A stretch of 64,000 nt of DNA, taken from Nageia nagi. Its lineage: Eukaryota; Pinophyta. The notes under the pieces are model-generated. The model saw nothing but the letters and a program-made list of their open reading frames with translations. It did no database searches and was not told the DNA's origin. Numbering within the stretch: the first letter of the stretch is position 1; every line of letters starts with the position of its first letter. The stretch is taken from contig JBITNC010000002.1 of the NCBI GenBank assembly GCA_050084985.1, forward strand, positions 9,300,001-9,364,000, in the 5' to 3' direction. Of the stretch, positions 10,111 through 22,511 are shown one piece after another. The translations under genes were made by a program, and so were the position numbers.

Positions 10111-13089
10111 CTCTACTCCATGTCTCGCAATTTTTCATTTGAATGGATTGTTGACTCTAGTTGCACTAATCACCTATGCTTTGAAAAGAAAAAGTTTAAG
10201 AACTTTCATAAGTATAATAAGAATGCAATTGTGATAGGTGATAACTCTACCTTTGAAGTCCAAGGAATTAGGAGTGTACTAATTCATAGAAAGGTTCTTA
10301 AAAATGTTCTCTATGTTCTTAGGTTAAGAATGAACCTTCTCTCTATGATCCAAGTTGCTAAAAAAGGGTACTCTTTTGATTTTGAATCTCAATCTTGGTG
10401 CATTAAGAAAGGACTTGCCACTTTGGCTAAAGGATCAATGAAAAATAACCTCTACATTATGGATCAAGTACCATCAAAGATATGTCTTACTTTTAATGTG
10501 TGTTCTAAAGGGAATCTTTGGCATCATCATTTAGGGCACCTTAACCATAAGAGTATTCAAATCATGAAAGATCAAGAACTTATAAAAGGTTTGACTTCAA
10601 TTTCTCCTTTAGTTGGTCTATGCAAGAAGTGCATTCTTGGCAAGATGCATAGACAAAAGTTTGAAAAAGATAAGGCAACAAGAGCATCTCAACCTTTTCA
10701 ACTTGTGCATTCAGATTTGATGGATCCGTTTTAGACTAAGTCACTTGGAGGAGCATCTTATGTCTTGACCTTCATTGATGAATTTAGTAGGATGACCTTT
10801 GGGTATCTACTTAAACACAAGGATCAAACTTTTGAAAGTTTTAAGGTTTTTAAGGCCTTTGTTGAAAATCAGACTAACCTTAAAATCAAGATGTTGAGAT
10901 TAGATAATGGGGGAAAATATAATAGCAATGAGTTCAATGAATATTATGCTAAGTATGGAATCAAGAGGTAGTTTACAATTTCTGACACTCCTTAATAGAA
11001 CGATGTTACTAAAAGAAAAAATAATATAATTATGAAGATGGCTAAATGCATGTTAGGTAATCTTCCTAAATTCTTATGGGGTGGAGCTATGAGCATTGCT
11101 ATTTATACCTTGAATAGGTGTACCATAAAATTTTTTCAAAGAAAAACTCTTTTTGAGGGATGGTCAAGAAGAAAACCTAACATTTCTCACCTTAAGGTGT
11201 TTGGTTGTGAAGCTTTCTCCTACATTACTTCTAAGAAAAAGAAAAAGTTGGACAAAAGAGCTAAAAAATGCATCTTAATGGGTTATGATAGTCAGCATAA
11301 AGGATACAAGCTTTACTCTCCAACCTATAAATTAGTATTCATTTCAAGGGATGTAAAGTTTGATAAACTTCCTAAAGAATCTGCTTGTAATGAGAATGTT
11401 GATGATCTAGAGGACTCTTTAGTTGCTCCTAGCTAGTTGGATATTGATATAGACAAGTCACCATAGGAACAAAATTCTTTGACACAAAGGGTAACAAGGA
11501 GCATGACCTTGAACAAATCCCTAATTACCAAGATTAATAACAACCATGAGCCCTCAACCTTCAAAGAAGCTTCTAAGAACGAGTGTTGGATGAATAAATG
11601 AAAGTGGAGTATGAGATGTTTATGAAAAATAAAACTTGGGACTTGGTTCCTTATTCTAATGATAAGAATGTGATTAGTAATAAGTGAATATACAAAGTCA
11701 AGTTCAATTCAATTGGAGATATTGAGAAATACAAAGTAAGGTTAGTAGCTAAACATTTTGCTCAGAAATATAATGTAGATTATGAGAAAACCTTTACTCC
11801 CTAGGCAAAGATGCCTATTATGAGAGTTATTATTACTCTTTCTATAGCTCAAGGATAGAAAGTCTTTCAACTTGATGTCAAGAGTGCATTTCTCAATGGT
11901 GAATTAGATGTGAAAATATTCATGAATCAATAAGAAGGGTTTATTATGGAAGGCAAAGAGTCCTTTATGTGCAAGCTAAAAAAGTCTTTGTATGGACTTA
12001 AGCAAGCACCTTGAGCTTGGTATAGAAAGATTTTAGGGTACTTTACAAATATTAGATTCTCTAAGTGTTTTTCTAACTCTGATTTATATGTGCTCAATCA
12101 AGGAAAAAATGTGTTCTTGATTCTTCTTTATGTGGATGATCTTTTGATTACTAGAAATAATGATGAAATCATTCAAGATTGCATATTCAAACTTAAAGCA
12201 ATGTTTGAAATAATTGATCTTGGTCTCTTGCATTACTATCTTGGAATGCAAGTGTATCAATATAAGGATTTTACTTAGTCAATCTAAGTATATATTAAAC
12301 ATCTTGTAAAAGTTTGGAATGGAAGAGTGTAGATATGCTGTAATCCCAATCTCTCTTAGAATCACTATTTCTTTAAGATCCAACTCTTAGTTAGCTGATG
12401 CTATAGCTTATAAGAAATTAATTGGTAGTATTTTGTATTTTACTATATCTAGGATAGATATTACCTTTACAATGAATCTGATGGCATAATTCATACAAAA
12501 ACCTTATGTTGAGCACCTCAATGCTATTAAGCAAATTTTGAAGTATGTTGTAGGGACTAAGGATCTTCCTCTCAAGTATTCCAAGTTGCCCTCATTGGTT
12601 CTCTTTGGATTCTTAGATTCTAACTATGGGGGAAATAGATATGATAGGAAGTCAACCTTTGTGTATGTGTTTAACATTGGTTCAGGTGCTATCTCTTGGG
12701 CTTCCAAGAAGTAACCTACTATTTCTCTTTCCACCATAGAAGTTGAATATTATGCCATGTTTGTTGTGGCCTAGAAAGCCATTTGGCTAAGGCATCTTTT
12801 GAAAGAAATTAGGTATGAGCAAGGTGGCTCATCTTTGATCTCTTTAGACAATTAATTAGCTATTTCTTTGGCTAAGAATCTAGTGTTCCATTAGAGAACA
12901 AAACATGAAGAAATCTATGCCCATTTTGTCAGAGAGAAGGTTTTTGATGGCATCATACACTTGGAGTATTTTCCATCCACTTTGAACTTCATTGATTTGT
13001 TCACCAAACCCCTCCTAGAAGCTTAATTCTATAAGCTAAGGGATGCTATTGGGTTGGTGAAGTTACCCTCAATAGGGAATGAAGTTTGA
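10111..13089 (+). pseudogene. pol: pol of Copia element A (PR-IN-RT-RH)
   Basis: Protease: FEWIVDSSCTNHLC near 10138, with the active D-S/T-G as DSS. Gag-pre-integrase: LWHHHLGHLNHKSI near 10516. Integrase: HSDLMDPF (10708), FIDEFSRMTFGYLLKHKD, then RLDNGGKYNSNEFNEYYAKYG. The third catalytic Glu is lost: the ERKN word reads KRKN at 11011. The TPQQNG word has both Gln codons as stops. Reverse transcriptase: KVFQLDVKSAFLNGELD, LKKSLYGLKQAP, and the catalytic YVDD at 12129-12140. RNase H follows (SWASKK, LSTIEVEYYA, TKHEEIYAHFVREKV) and the frame ends at TGA 13087-13089. At least a dozen stops are in frame. It cannot encode active enzymes. Confidence 0.88.
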
Positions 13090-13851
13090 ATTATTATATT
13101 GAATTCATATTTGTGATAACACTTCACCCCTAAGAGGATTTTATGTTATACAATGTTTACTTTGTTGTACACCTTTGTGGTAAGTTCACTCTACATGAGG
13201 AACTTATTGTACAAATTGGCCAATCTTACACTATTCAATTATCCATGTGTGACAAACTCTTATGTGTCTTTTGGCATTGTTTAGTTATCCATATGTGAGG
13301 AACTCATATGTGCATACTCTATTTTTTTGATCAATTTAACATTGTTCTATTATCCATATGTGAGGAAGTCGTATGTGCATGCTCTATTTTGTAATGATAA
13401 TCAATAGATGTTTTATATACAATAGGTGACTATAAGGTTTTGGCATGGCATCTTCATGATGACTTATAGTGGACCATTAATCAGTTCATGATGGAATTTG
13501 TGTGATTCATCTATCCTTATTGATATGACTACAATGCATTTAACTGATCTTGTTATTTGAGTTACTGATGACTTGCAAGTTCCCCTAAGATTGCAGGTTA
13601 CTTACCTTAGGTATACAGGCTGTTGGAGACTCTTCATCACTTTCAATTGCATGACTACTTCATGTACATTGAAACCAATTATGGTTAATTATTGTACTTG
13701 AAAAAGTAGTGAGTCTCAAACTAGATCTTTCTTACTTCACAAATATGTAAAAAGTTTTCATCTCCATTGTATCTATTTGGAGGAGAACTCTCTTACTTTC
13801 TCTTCTTCTTCTCTGTCACTCACTCTAACTAAATATTACATTAAAGGGGAG
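13090..13851 (+). other. 3' untranslated region of element A with repeats and PPT
   Basis: A phrase of about 68-80 bases built on TTATCCATATGTGAGGAACT and CATATGTGCATACTCTATTT recurs near 13240, 13280 and 13348. Element B has a matching 3' region at 21487-22511. The last bases before the 3' LTR, ATTAAAGGGGAG (13840-13851), are the polypurine tract that primes plus-strand DNA synthesis. Confidence 0.75.
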
Positions 13852-14358
13852 TGTTGGAATGTCTAATGCATTATTGTAAAGTTTTGTATTAAATATTATA
13901 TGTAAATTCACTAATAATTAAGGGTATCATTTGACACCTTAAGTATTTTAGTGAATATGATAATGTAACTTATCCTACACTCCATGTCATGAGCATACCC
14001 CTTGGGTAAAAGGATGTGCATGTCATATTTTTGTACATTGGATAAAAGGGTGATCCAAAGAGGGATTTTGGATTATAAATAAAAGGATTCCTCTTTGTGA
14101 TTACATACCAATTTATGGAGTAAAGTTATGCTATAGGATAGAAGTGTAGGAGTTGAGATTAGGAGAATTGTAAGAGAGTTGTCTTTGTGATTGAAGTAAA
14201 GATCTAGTTAGTGGATGTACTCCTAGTTGGAGGAATCACTTTACATCTCGAGTTACTTTGTGAGATTGTCTTATGTGTGAGTTTGTTAAATGTGAATTTG
14301 AGAGCTTTTATGTGATCTTGGTTGATAAGGAATTATCTTGCTAGTGTTAGTTCCTTAA
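13852..14358 (+). repeat. 3' LTR of Copia element A
   Basis: It starts TGTTGGAATGTCTAATGC and ends GTTAGTTCCTTAA, where the expected CA end has become AA. The TATA box is at 14074-14081. It is followed at once by the AAGTG target duplication. Confidence 0.92.
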
Positions 14359-14684
14359 AAGTGTTTTACTCAATTCAAAAGTTTATTTCAAACTTCCTTC
14401 TTATTGATAATGGTAGTTCTAAATATGATTACAAGTTCAACCCATAAATTTAGTAATATAGTTGTAGGTAGATATTTATACATCCCTTTCTAACCCAAAG
14501 AGGTAGATATTTATACATCCAAGTTTCTAAAGAGGTCTTATAGAGTTCTCTTATATGTTTTCCTTGCATATTTATCATATTTGTAGTTAAACATGTGATA
14601 TTGCTAATGTTATTGCTAATATAATAGTGAGTTTATTTTTATTTCTATGTTATTGCTAATGTTTGTAAGTTTATTTCTAATATC
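14359..14684. other. Flank right of element A with a 35-bp direct repeat
   Basis: It opens with the AAGTG target duplication (14359-14363). AGGTAGATATTTATACATCC occurs exactly at 14466-14485 and again at 14501-14520. It should continue the sequence left of 5598 before element A landed. No gene motif was recognised. Confidence 0.55.
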
Positions 14685-14882
14685 ATGGCTAAATCATCCC
14701 ATGACCTTTATCATGACATATATGAGACACTAGATGATGTGATCCTAAATATCCCATAGAATTCATCCCCTCCACATGTAGATCCTCCATCCCCACCACA
14801 TGTTGATCCTCCACCCTTTCCACCTCCACCCTCACCTCCACCCCAACCCATTGGTGTGATGAGAAACATTTATGAGAAGTGA
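14685..14882 (+). pseudogene. Proline-rich ORF fragment, unidentified
   Basis: ATG at 14685 opens a 65-codon frame ending at TGA 14880-14882, with one internal TAG at codon 25 (14757). It starts MAKSSHDLYHDIYETLDDVI, continues with PPHVDPPSPPHVDPPP-type proline repeats and ends with GVMRNIYEK. The proline section is low complexity. The sequence stops being open about 85 bases before the truncated 5' end of element B, so it may be the first part of the gene-like sequence resuming at 22963. I do not recognise the family. Confidence 0.4.
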
Positions 14883-14967
14883 TCATATTAACCAGTTATA
14901 AGAAAAGATTCACCACATTCAAAGTATTCATAGCTCTATGAGCCATGTTACAAATGCAAACCATAAT

Positions 14968-15055
14968 TATCTTATGTTATTTGTGAGATTGTCTTATGTT
15001 ATTGAGTTATTGTATTATTGTTGTATGTACCTCCATGAGATAAAAGTGGTTCTTA
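14968..15055 (+). repeat. Truncated 5' LTR of element B
   Basis: The stretch ATCTTATGTTATTTGTGAGA onward, through TTGTATGTACCTCCATGAGAT, matches 22870-22945 of the 3' LTR almost base for base. No TATA box or TGTT start remains on the left. A possible worn primer site (TGGTTCTTAGAGGC, 15047-15060) follows but is too degenerate to call firmly. Confidence 0.75.
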
Positions 15056-17564
15056 GAGGCTTCTCTTCAATGTATTTGGAGGTCTTTTCTCCTCTTTATG
15101 CATCTATTTATGAGGTAAAATGGCTTGAAGGTATAATTTTTTCCTCCGACATTGTTCATTATCATATTTTGCTTTCTTCATTATCAAGTTTTATTTAGCA
15201 AATTTTGATTAAAGTAGATATATTATTATTATTTTTACTAACTTGTTAGTTCAATTTTTTATTGCTATGCATTATTTTTTCTAACAATTTTTTAGTTACA
15301 ATTTTTTAAAGTAAAATTGCTTAATGTGTAGCAATAAAAGTTTTTTGTGTAATTTTGTTTTAGTATAATATTATCCTATTATAGTTTATTTTGCAAAAGG
15401 AAAATATATTTAAGCTATAATAGTGCTATGGAAATTTGTTTTTAAATAACTTGCATGACTTATTGCATGCATGCAACACTTGTCCAAATTTTGTTTTTAA
15501 ATATATATATTGTCTATATTTTTTATAAAAAGAACACATTATTTTTTTAATACTGTTTATTTGGAAGTAGAATTTTTTTATATTTTTTATTTATTAACAA
15601 ATAAAATTAACAATAGTTTTTAATATATTTACTATTATGATTTTTTTATATAAAAAATACAATACAAACAATATAATATAATTGTTGTTAATTTTTTTTA
15701 TTTGTTGTGGGGAGGACTAGCATGCAGCTAGCCAAGGATCGCAACCATAGCGACATGTAACCAGTCACCCTACCCCACCTTCATCTTAGTAGTGATGCGT
15801 AGCTAACTATGACCATAGCCCCGATGATGTGTGACCACCATTCACCCCTCCTCTCACCCTTAAAAGGTTGATGCATGACCAACCCTCTCTTAGCCCACTC
15901 CCCTCTCATAGCTCACCCCACCTCCTATTTTTCCATGGTTGACACATAGCTAGCCAAGGGCCATCGTGAGGCCTATTGACTCCCACTCCCACTCCCACTC
16001 CCTTCCTCCCTCTCCTCATTCTCTTTCTACATAATGCACAACTTCCCCATGCATCCCCTACAAGAAACCCTCCCTCATACCCCCTCTGTATAGTCCTAGG
16101 GTCGATGCCCTCTCATTTTCCTTTACACGAGCTATATTTTCTTTGTTCCCATGCATTTCTCTCCATATTTTTTTTATATGATGTTAAAAAAAGATAAGGG
16201 TCAATTTTTTTTTCTTAAAAACAAAGTAATTTTTTTTTCTTTCGAAGAGGGAAGTTTCTAAATTTGATAAAGGAAGTTTTGTTTGAGTAACTTAAGGACT
16301 TTAATTCATGCAATTAAGATAATAGGAGAAGTTTTTTTTTTTTCTTTTTTCTTTTTAATTCATACAATGTTAATGCATAGGTACATTAATTGTTAACTTG
16401 CATTCTTATTAAAATGAATTAATTAGTAGTTTGGATTCTTTTACCTATTAATGTTGGCATGAGTTAACTTTTTGGATTACTCTTACTATTAGTTATGAAT
16501 GCATGCCTCTCTATATTTCTTCATGCATTTTGCAAACATGTGTTGTTTTTTTTTAATTTTGCTAAGAGGATTAAAATTTTTAAATATATGATTTACAAAC
16601 TTTTCCCTAAAGCATGATTATTGCACACATGTGGATGGATAATGGAATATTTATTTTAAGTAACAAGGGGGAGAATTTAATGAACCTTTTTTTGTATTGA
16701 GATTCATTAGGGATTTTTTAACAATACCCATTGGACTCTTAAGGTTCGAATGTTGTTTATTAAATTAATGTGGGTACTTAAATTAATGAAACTTTGTTAA
16801 AAGAGATCCATTAGGGGTTGTAACAAAACCCATTGGACTCTTTAGCTCATTCCTATAGTAAAAGTGTGGATGAAGTTTCTATTTAAAGCATTTTTATTAT
16901 TTTGTATTTTATTTTATATACACAAAGTATGTAAACATTGAAAAATGCTCTCCCTAAAATGAACACATTTGCATAATTATTTTGCAACATGACTTGTTTA
17001 GGGAGCCATGAGGTGAGTATAAGGTATACTGGAGCCTTTTAATCTAATGAATTGAATGGTAAAAAGCTCATACTTCTCAATTGCACCTAAGTCTTTTGTT
17101 GGTCTAGATTTAACTCCATATAGGTGGACAAGCATGTGTGTTGTGATACCACATGTCCATTCATCCATTCAAGGATTATCATGATGACCTAGGAGAAAAA
17201 ATGAAAAGTTAATCAAGATAATTAATTTAACCTATCCAATATATGTCACAACCTTGAAAAATAGCTAGTACTTCTTCATGTAAGAGTATATTACTACCCA
17301 AGGGGAACTGGTTGAGGATTGGTAGGCCTTGAGCTCTTTGTGGGCATCTAGGTGAAGGCCTAATTTTTAGACAAGAAAACAAGTCTCAACTCTTTACAAT
17401 TATTATTGGTTAAGAATATGTTGGATGTATGGTTATTATTCTTATTATTAGTTCAACATTTGATTTGTTGATTAGTTCATACATGTATTTGCATGATGAT
17501 TATTTTTAAAAATTTCAACATATATGCTTACATTATTTATCCCCTTCATATTATTTGTGTAGCA
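15056..17564 (+). other. Long untranslated leader of element B
   Basis: As in element A, 2.5 kb separate the LTR from gag. The part 15700-16100 is C-rich, with CCCACTCCCACTCCC and 'tagcta' phrases, like 6700-7320 in A. The stretch 16930-17560 aligns with A at 8440-9129. A diverged direct duplication is seen near 16701 and 16803: GATTCATTAGGGATT and GATCCATTAGGGGTT, each followed by ACCCATTGGACTCTT. The frames at 14938-15198 and 15976-16197 show no motif and are not called. Confidence 0.6.
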
Positions 17565-18480
17565 ATGGGAGACTCTTTTGCACCCAAGCATATCTTGTAT
17601 GGTTTTAACTTTGGCATTTGGGAACTTATAATGAGAGCAAAACTTCAAGTATGAAAACTTTGGATGATTGTCAGTGAAAACCAAGTTGCTCCTTTAAGGG
17701 AAATGGAACTTAAAGTTTACAACACAAAGAATGATTTGACAACCTCTATGATCTTTTGTGCAATTTTATATGAGATCCTTCTCATGAAATCTTCTTCAAA
17801 CATCGCAAAGGAAACTTAGGATAAAATAAAGAGTATTTATCTTGGCACCAAAGCCTTTAGGAGGTTTACCATTCTTTAGGAGTTACTACAATCTCATCAA
17901 GAAGAAAAAGAAAGTGTGGCAATATATCTGAGTAAGGTCATTAATCTTAGGAATTAGCTTGTGAGGTGTGATTGCAATTGGATAAATGATGAGTTTTTGA
18001 ATTTCATCATCTTTCAAAGCCTTTCTACTAAGTTTTATCACTTTGTGACTATGATTGAAACTAAGCTTGATGATAAGAAAGAAGTGGTGTCCTTGAAAAG
18101 TCTATCTAGGATTCTATTAAAATATGAGAAAACACTTAACAATAAAGCTTTGCTCACCACTCCTAAGGAATATTTTGTGGCACTAGGACCAATGAAGCCT
18201 CACTTCATAAAGAAAGATCATAATCAAAAGAATGGATCTCATACTCCTAAGAACTTTAAGAATGGTGGAAATAGGAAAAATTATGATCAAGCTTAGTCTA
18301 AGAGAACCAAATTTTTTTTTATAAAAATTGTAATTTGTGTAAATTCTATGGTCATATGGAAGTTGATTGGCACAAGAAAAATAAAGAGCAAGATAGAAAT
18401 TGTAATTTCTATGCATCTGTGGCCATAATGAAGTTAAATAATTCAAGAAAAAAGGTCAAGTTGGAAAAGGATTTGGAAAT
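17565..18480 (+). pseudogene. gag: gag of Copia element B
   Basis: The frame starts MGDSFAPKHILYGFNFGIWE, parallel to gag of element A. NIAKETxDKIKSIYLGTKAF follows, with the Trp codon as a stop, then IYLSKVINLRN and VRCDCNWINDEFLNFIIFQS. The region from 18180 is basic and Asn/Lys-rich, as a nucleocapsid tail; paired Cys words near 18330 and 18400 may be worn zinc knuckles. Several in-frame stops are present. Role as in element A: the particle protein. Confidence 0.78.
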
Positions 18481-21400
18481 CAAATAATTCTAATAACAAG
18501 AAGATGTTGCTACTTTTTACTCTAAGTCTCACACTTTTTCCCATGATTGGATTGTTGATTCTAGTGCACTAATCACATGTGTTTTGAAAAAGATAAGTTT
18601 GAAAATTTTTATAAGTATAAAAAAGATGAAGTTGTGATAGGTGATAATTCAGTACTTGAAGTTCAAGGTATTGGAAGTGTGTGGTTATAAGAAATAATTC
18701 TTGAGAATGTGCTTTATGTGCCTAAATTCACTATGAATCTTTTTTCTATAATTCAAGTTGCAAGAAAAGGTTACTCTTTTGAGTCTAACTCACACTCTTG
18801 GTGCATGAAAAAGGATCTTGCCACTTTGGTGAAAAGATCAATGAAAGATGATCTTATTACGGATCAGTCTCTAATAAATATGTGTCTTGCAACTAATGTT
18901 TTCTCTAGAGGTAATCTTTGGTACCATCGATTAGGCCACCTAAACCACAAGAGCATACGAGTTATGAAAGATCATGAACTTGTAGAAGGTTTAATTGCAA
19001 TAGCACCTACAATTGGTCTTTATGAGAAGTGCATTCTAGGTAAGATGAAATTGGCAAAAATTTCCTAAAGATAAAGCAACTAGAGCAACTTAGCCTCTTT
19101 AGCTTGTGCATTCAAATTTAATAGGTCCATTTCCAACTAAGTCATTTAGAGGAGCATCTTATGTTTTGACCTTTATTGATGAATTTAGTAGGATGACATT
19201 TGGTTATATTGTAGAACATAAAGATCAAACCTTTGATAGGTTCAAAAATTTCAAAGCCTTGGTAGAAAAATCAATTTGGATTCAAAATCAAGATGTTAAG
19301 ATATGATAATGGGGGTAAGTATAATAGCAATGAATTCAATGATTATTGTAGCAAGTATGGAATCAAGAGAGCAAGTATGGAATTAAGAGGTAGTTTACAA
19401 TCCCTTATACTCCTCAGTAGAATGGTGTAGCTGAAAGAAAGAATAAAACCATTCAAGAAATATCTAGATGTATGTTAGGTGATCTTCCTAGGTTCTTATG
19501 GAGTGAAGCTATAAATATTGCAATTTATATCTTAAATAGATGTTCTATGAAAGTAGTTAAAGGAAAAACTTTGTATGAGGTATGTAAAGGAAATAAACCT
19601 AACATATCTCACTTCAAGGTCTTTGGCTATGATGTTTTTGCCTTTGTTGTTCCTAAGAAAAGGAAGAAGATGGATAAGAGATCCAAAAAATGTATCTTTG
19701 TTGGTTATGATAATCAACATAGAGGCTACTGGCTATATCAACCTTATGCTAAAGTAGTTTTTGTCTAAAGGGATGTTAATTTCAATGAACTTCTTGAAGA
19801 ATATGCTTCTTGTGAAAACCTATATAAGGATGATGATTCTTTTGTTTCACCTATCTGGATGGATGTTAGTGTAGATTTGTCACCTAAGGAACAAAACTCT
19901 CCAACACAAAGCATAATAAGGAGTATGAAACTTAATAAATATTTATTTTCCAAAATTGATAGTAATAATGAGCCCTAATCATTCAAATAAGCTTCCAAGT
20001 AGTAATGTTGGACGAATGCCATGAAGAATCAAACTTAGGATTTGGTTCTTTATTCTAATGAATGCAATGTGATTGGTAACAAATGGATTTATAAGGTCAA
20101 ATATAATTCACTTGGAGAAATTGAGAAGTACAAAGAAAAATTAGTAGCCAAGTGTTTTACTCAAAAATATGGAGTTGATTATGAGGTAACCTTTGCTCTA
20201 ATGGAAAAGATGCCTATTGTTAGGGTAATTCTTACTCTTTCAATAGCTCATGGATGGAAAGTTTTTCAACTTGATGTTAAGAGTGCTTTTCTCAATGGTG
20301 AATTAGATGTAGAAATCTACATGAATCAACTAGAAGGGTTTATTATGGAAGGCATAGAATCTTTTATTTGCAACTTAAAGAAGTCTTTGTATGGACTTAA
20401 GCAAGCACCTAGGGCCTAGTAGCATAAGATTTCAAGATTCTTTGAGGACATTGGTTTTTATAAATGCTTATTTGATACAAATATTTATGTGCTTAAGCAA
20501 AGACAATAATTAATCTTGATTCTTCTTATGTTGATGATGTATTAATTACAGGGAATAATATAGTCCTCATCTAAGAGTGTATCTCCAAATTAAAGCAACC
20601 TTTGAAATCATAGACCTTGGTTTATTGCACTACTACCTTTGTATGCAAGTATACCAATATCAAGGTCATACTTACCTCAATCAATCCAAGTATGTTTTAT
20701 ATATCTTGCAAAATTTTGTAATGGAGGAATGCAAGCATGTTGCAATCCTATTCTCTCTTAGAATCACTATGTCTCTTAGTTCCAACTCTTAGTTGGCAGA
20801 TGCTTTAGCTTACATGCAACTAATTGATAGTCTTCTTTATTTAACTATCTCCAAGCTAGATATTGCCTTTATTATGAATTTTGTGGCTCACTTTATGCAA
20901 AATCCATATTTTGAGCACTTCAATGTTGTTAAGCAAATTTTGAGGTATGTTATGGGCCACTAAGGATCTTGTAATGAAATATGACAAGTTTCCCTCATTT
21001 ATTCTCTCAAGATTCTTAGATTCTGATTATGAGAGAGATAGAGATGATAGAAAATCAAACTTTGCTTATGTGTTTTGTCTTGGTTTAAGTGCTATCTCTT
21101 GAGCTTCCAAGAAGTAGCCTACTATTGCACTTTTCACCATAGAGGTTGAATACCATTCAATGTCACTTGCAATCCAAGAAGCCATCTGGTTGAGGCATCT
21201 TATGAAAGAAGTTAGGTATGAGAAAGTTCATCCATATCAAATTTATTTAGATAATTAATCAAATATTACTTTGGTAAAGAATGCTATTTTAAACTAGAGA
21301 ACAAAGCATGTAGAAATCTAAGCTCACTTCATTAGAGAGAAGGTTCTAGATGGTCTTTTACACTTGTAGTATTGTCCATCAATTCTAAACTCTACTGATT

Positions 21401-21486
21401 TGTTCACCAAGCCTCTTTTTGAAGCTCAATTTTGTAAGCTTAGAGAGTCTATTAGGTTGGTGAAGTTTCCCTCAAAAGGGAAGTAA
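18481..21486 (+). pseudogene. pol: pol of Copia element B (PR-IN-RT-RH)
   Basis: Protease: DWIVDSSALI near 18545, followed by a frameshift. Gag-pre-integrase: NLWYHRLGHLNHKSIRVMKD near 18913. Integrase: FIDEFSRMTFGYIVEHKD near 19170. The catalytic Glu is kept in the NGVAERKNKTIQE word near 19422, unlike element A. A tandem duplication breaks the frame near 19351. Reverse transcriptase (20042-20419) has WKVFQLDVKSAFLNGELD and LKKSLYGLKQAPRA; the YVDD block near 20520 is frameshifted. RNase H runs from about 20790, and the frame ends LVKFPSKGK at TAA 21484-21486. Stops fall mainly at Gln and Trp positions. Confidence 0.85.
19351..19392 (+). repeat. Short tandem duplication in element B integrase
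   Basis: AGCAAGTATGGAATCAAGAG is followed immediately by AGCAAGTATGGAATTAAGAG. Element A has a single copy (AAGTATGGAATCAAGAGG near 10951), so the second copy is an insertion of about 21 bases specific to B. Confidence 0.8.
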
Positions 21487-22511
21487 ATGTTGAATAATTA
21501 TTGAATCCATTGTCATTTCTTCCTTATTAATAAAGTTGTTGAACTTTTATTTGTTTCGTATCTTTTATTTATACATTCCTCTATTGGTAACTATAAGTAT
21601 GAGCTAGCATCTTATGATGAATTATAATGTATTGTAAATCTAAGCACATTGTATCAATGAGCAAAATCTTGATGTAACAACTACAACTTTATTCATCTGA
21701 ATTTGTCTCTTCTAATTTATTCACTAGCAATGTTAAGAAATTATGTGTGCACACTTTGACAATTTCTTATGGTAGTTAAGTTATCCTCAAGGGGGAGTGA
21801 AGTCTGAATTTTTATACAAATTCATGTCTATGATGACAACTTCATCCCTAGGAGGATTTTTTATTTTTCTCTAATTTTTTGCTTTATAGTATTGATCTAA
21901 ATGTACACCTTTGTGGTTAGTTTGCTCCCTGTGAGGAACTCATAGTACATTTGTTATTATTAGTATATGTTTGGTAGCACTATTTGGTTATCCATATGTG
22001 AATTTTTTATATATGCATATACTCTTATTTGATCAACACATGTTTTTAATATATAGCAAATGACTATAAGTATTGCCTTGGCATCTTTGTGATGACTTAT
22101 AGTGCATCATTGATCAATTTATTGATGGTATTACTTAGTTCATTTATCTTATGATTGATATAAATGTTTATAAAATGCATCTAAATAGTCATGTTTATGA
22201 GCTTCTTGTAGCTTGCAAGTTTCATCTTGAGATGCAGGTTACTTTCTACAAGTCATGGAGGCTCATAGAGGCTCACATGTCAACTCAGTGTTGATTAACT
22301 ATACTTACAGTGAAACTAGTGGTGTTTAATAATTTTATTGTAAACCATTTTGTTAAATGGTATTGTAATGAATCTCAAATTAAGATCTTTCTTATTTCTC
22401 AATGATGTAAAAAGTTCTCATCTTCGCTTGTATCTCTTTGGAGGAGAAATCTCTATCTTACTTTTTCTCTTCTTTCTCTACACTCTATCCCAATATTATA
22501 TTAAGGGGGAG
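21487..22511 (+). other. 3' untranslated region and polypurine tract of element B
   Basis: It shares phrases with the 3' region of A, such as TGATGACTTATAGTGCATCA against TGATGACTTATAGTGGACCA, and ATGTAAAAAGTT near both 3' LTRs. TTAAGGGGGAG at 22501-22511 is the polypurine tract. A second purine word, CAAGGGGGAGTGAAGT near 21791, may be a spare tract. Confidence 0.7.

Larger units (their letters stand above)
5603..14358 (+). mobile_element. Complete Copia LTR retrotransposon A (8.76 kb)
   Basis: The element has two LTRs (5603-6110 and 13852-14358), a primer-binding site just inside the 5' LTR, a polypurine tract just before the 3' LTR, and AAGTG at both 5598-5602 and 14359-14363 as the 5-bp target duplication. 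The domain order protease, integrase, reverse transcriptase, RNase H defines Ty1/Copia. The LTRs start with TGTT; the 5' copy ends in CA and the 3' copy in AA. By eye they differ at roughly one position in eleven, so the insertion is old. An unusually long 3-kb leader precedes gag. Element B at 15-23 kb is a relative with the same leader. Many in-frame stops make A non-autonomous. Confidence 0.93.
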
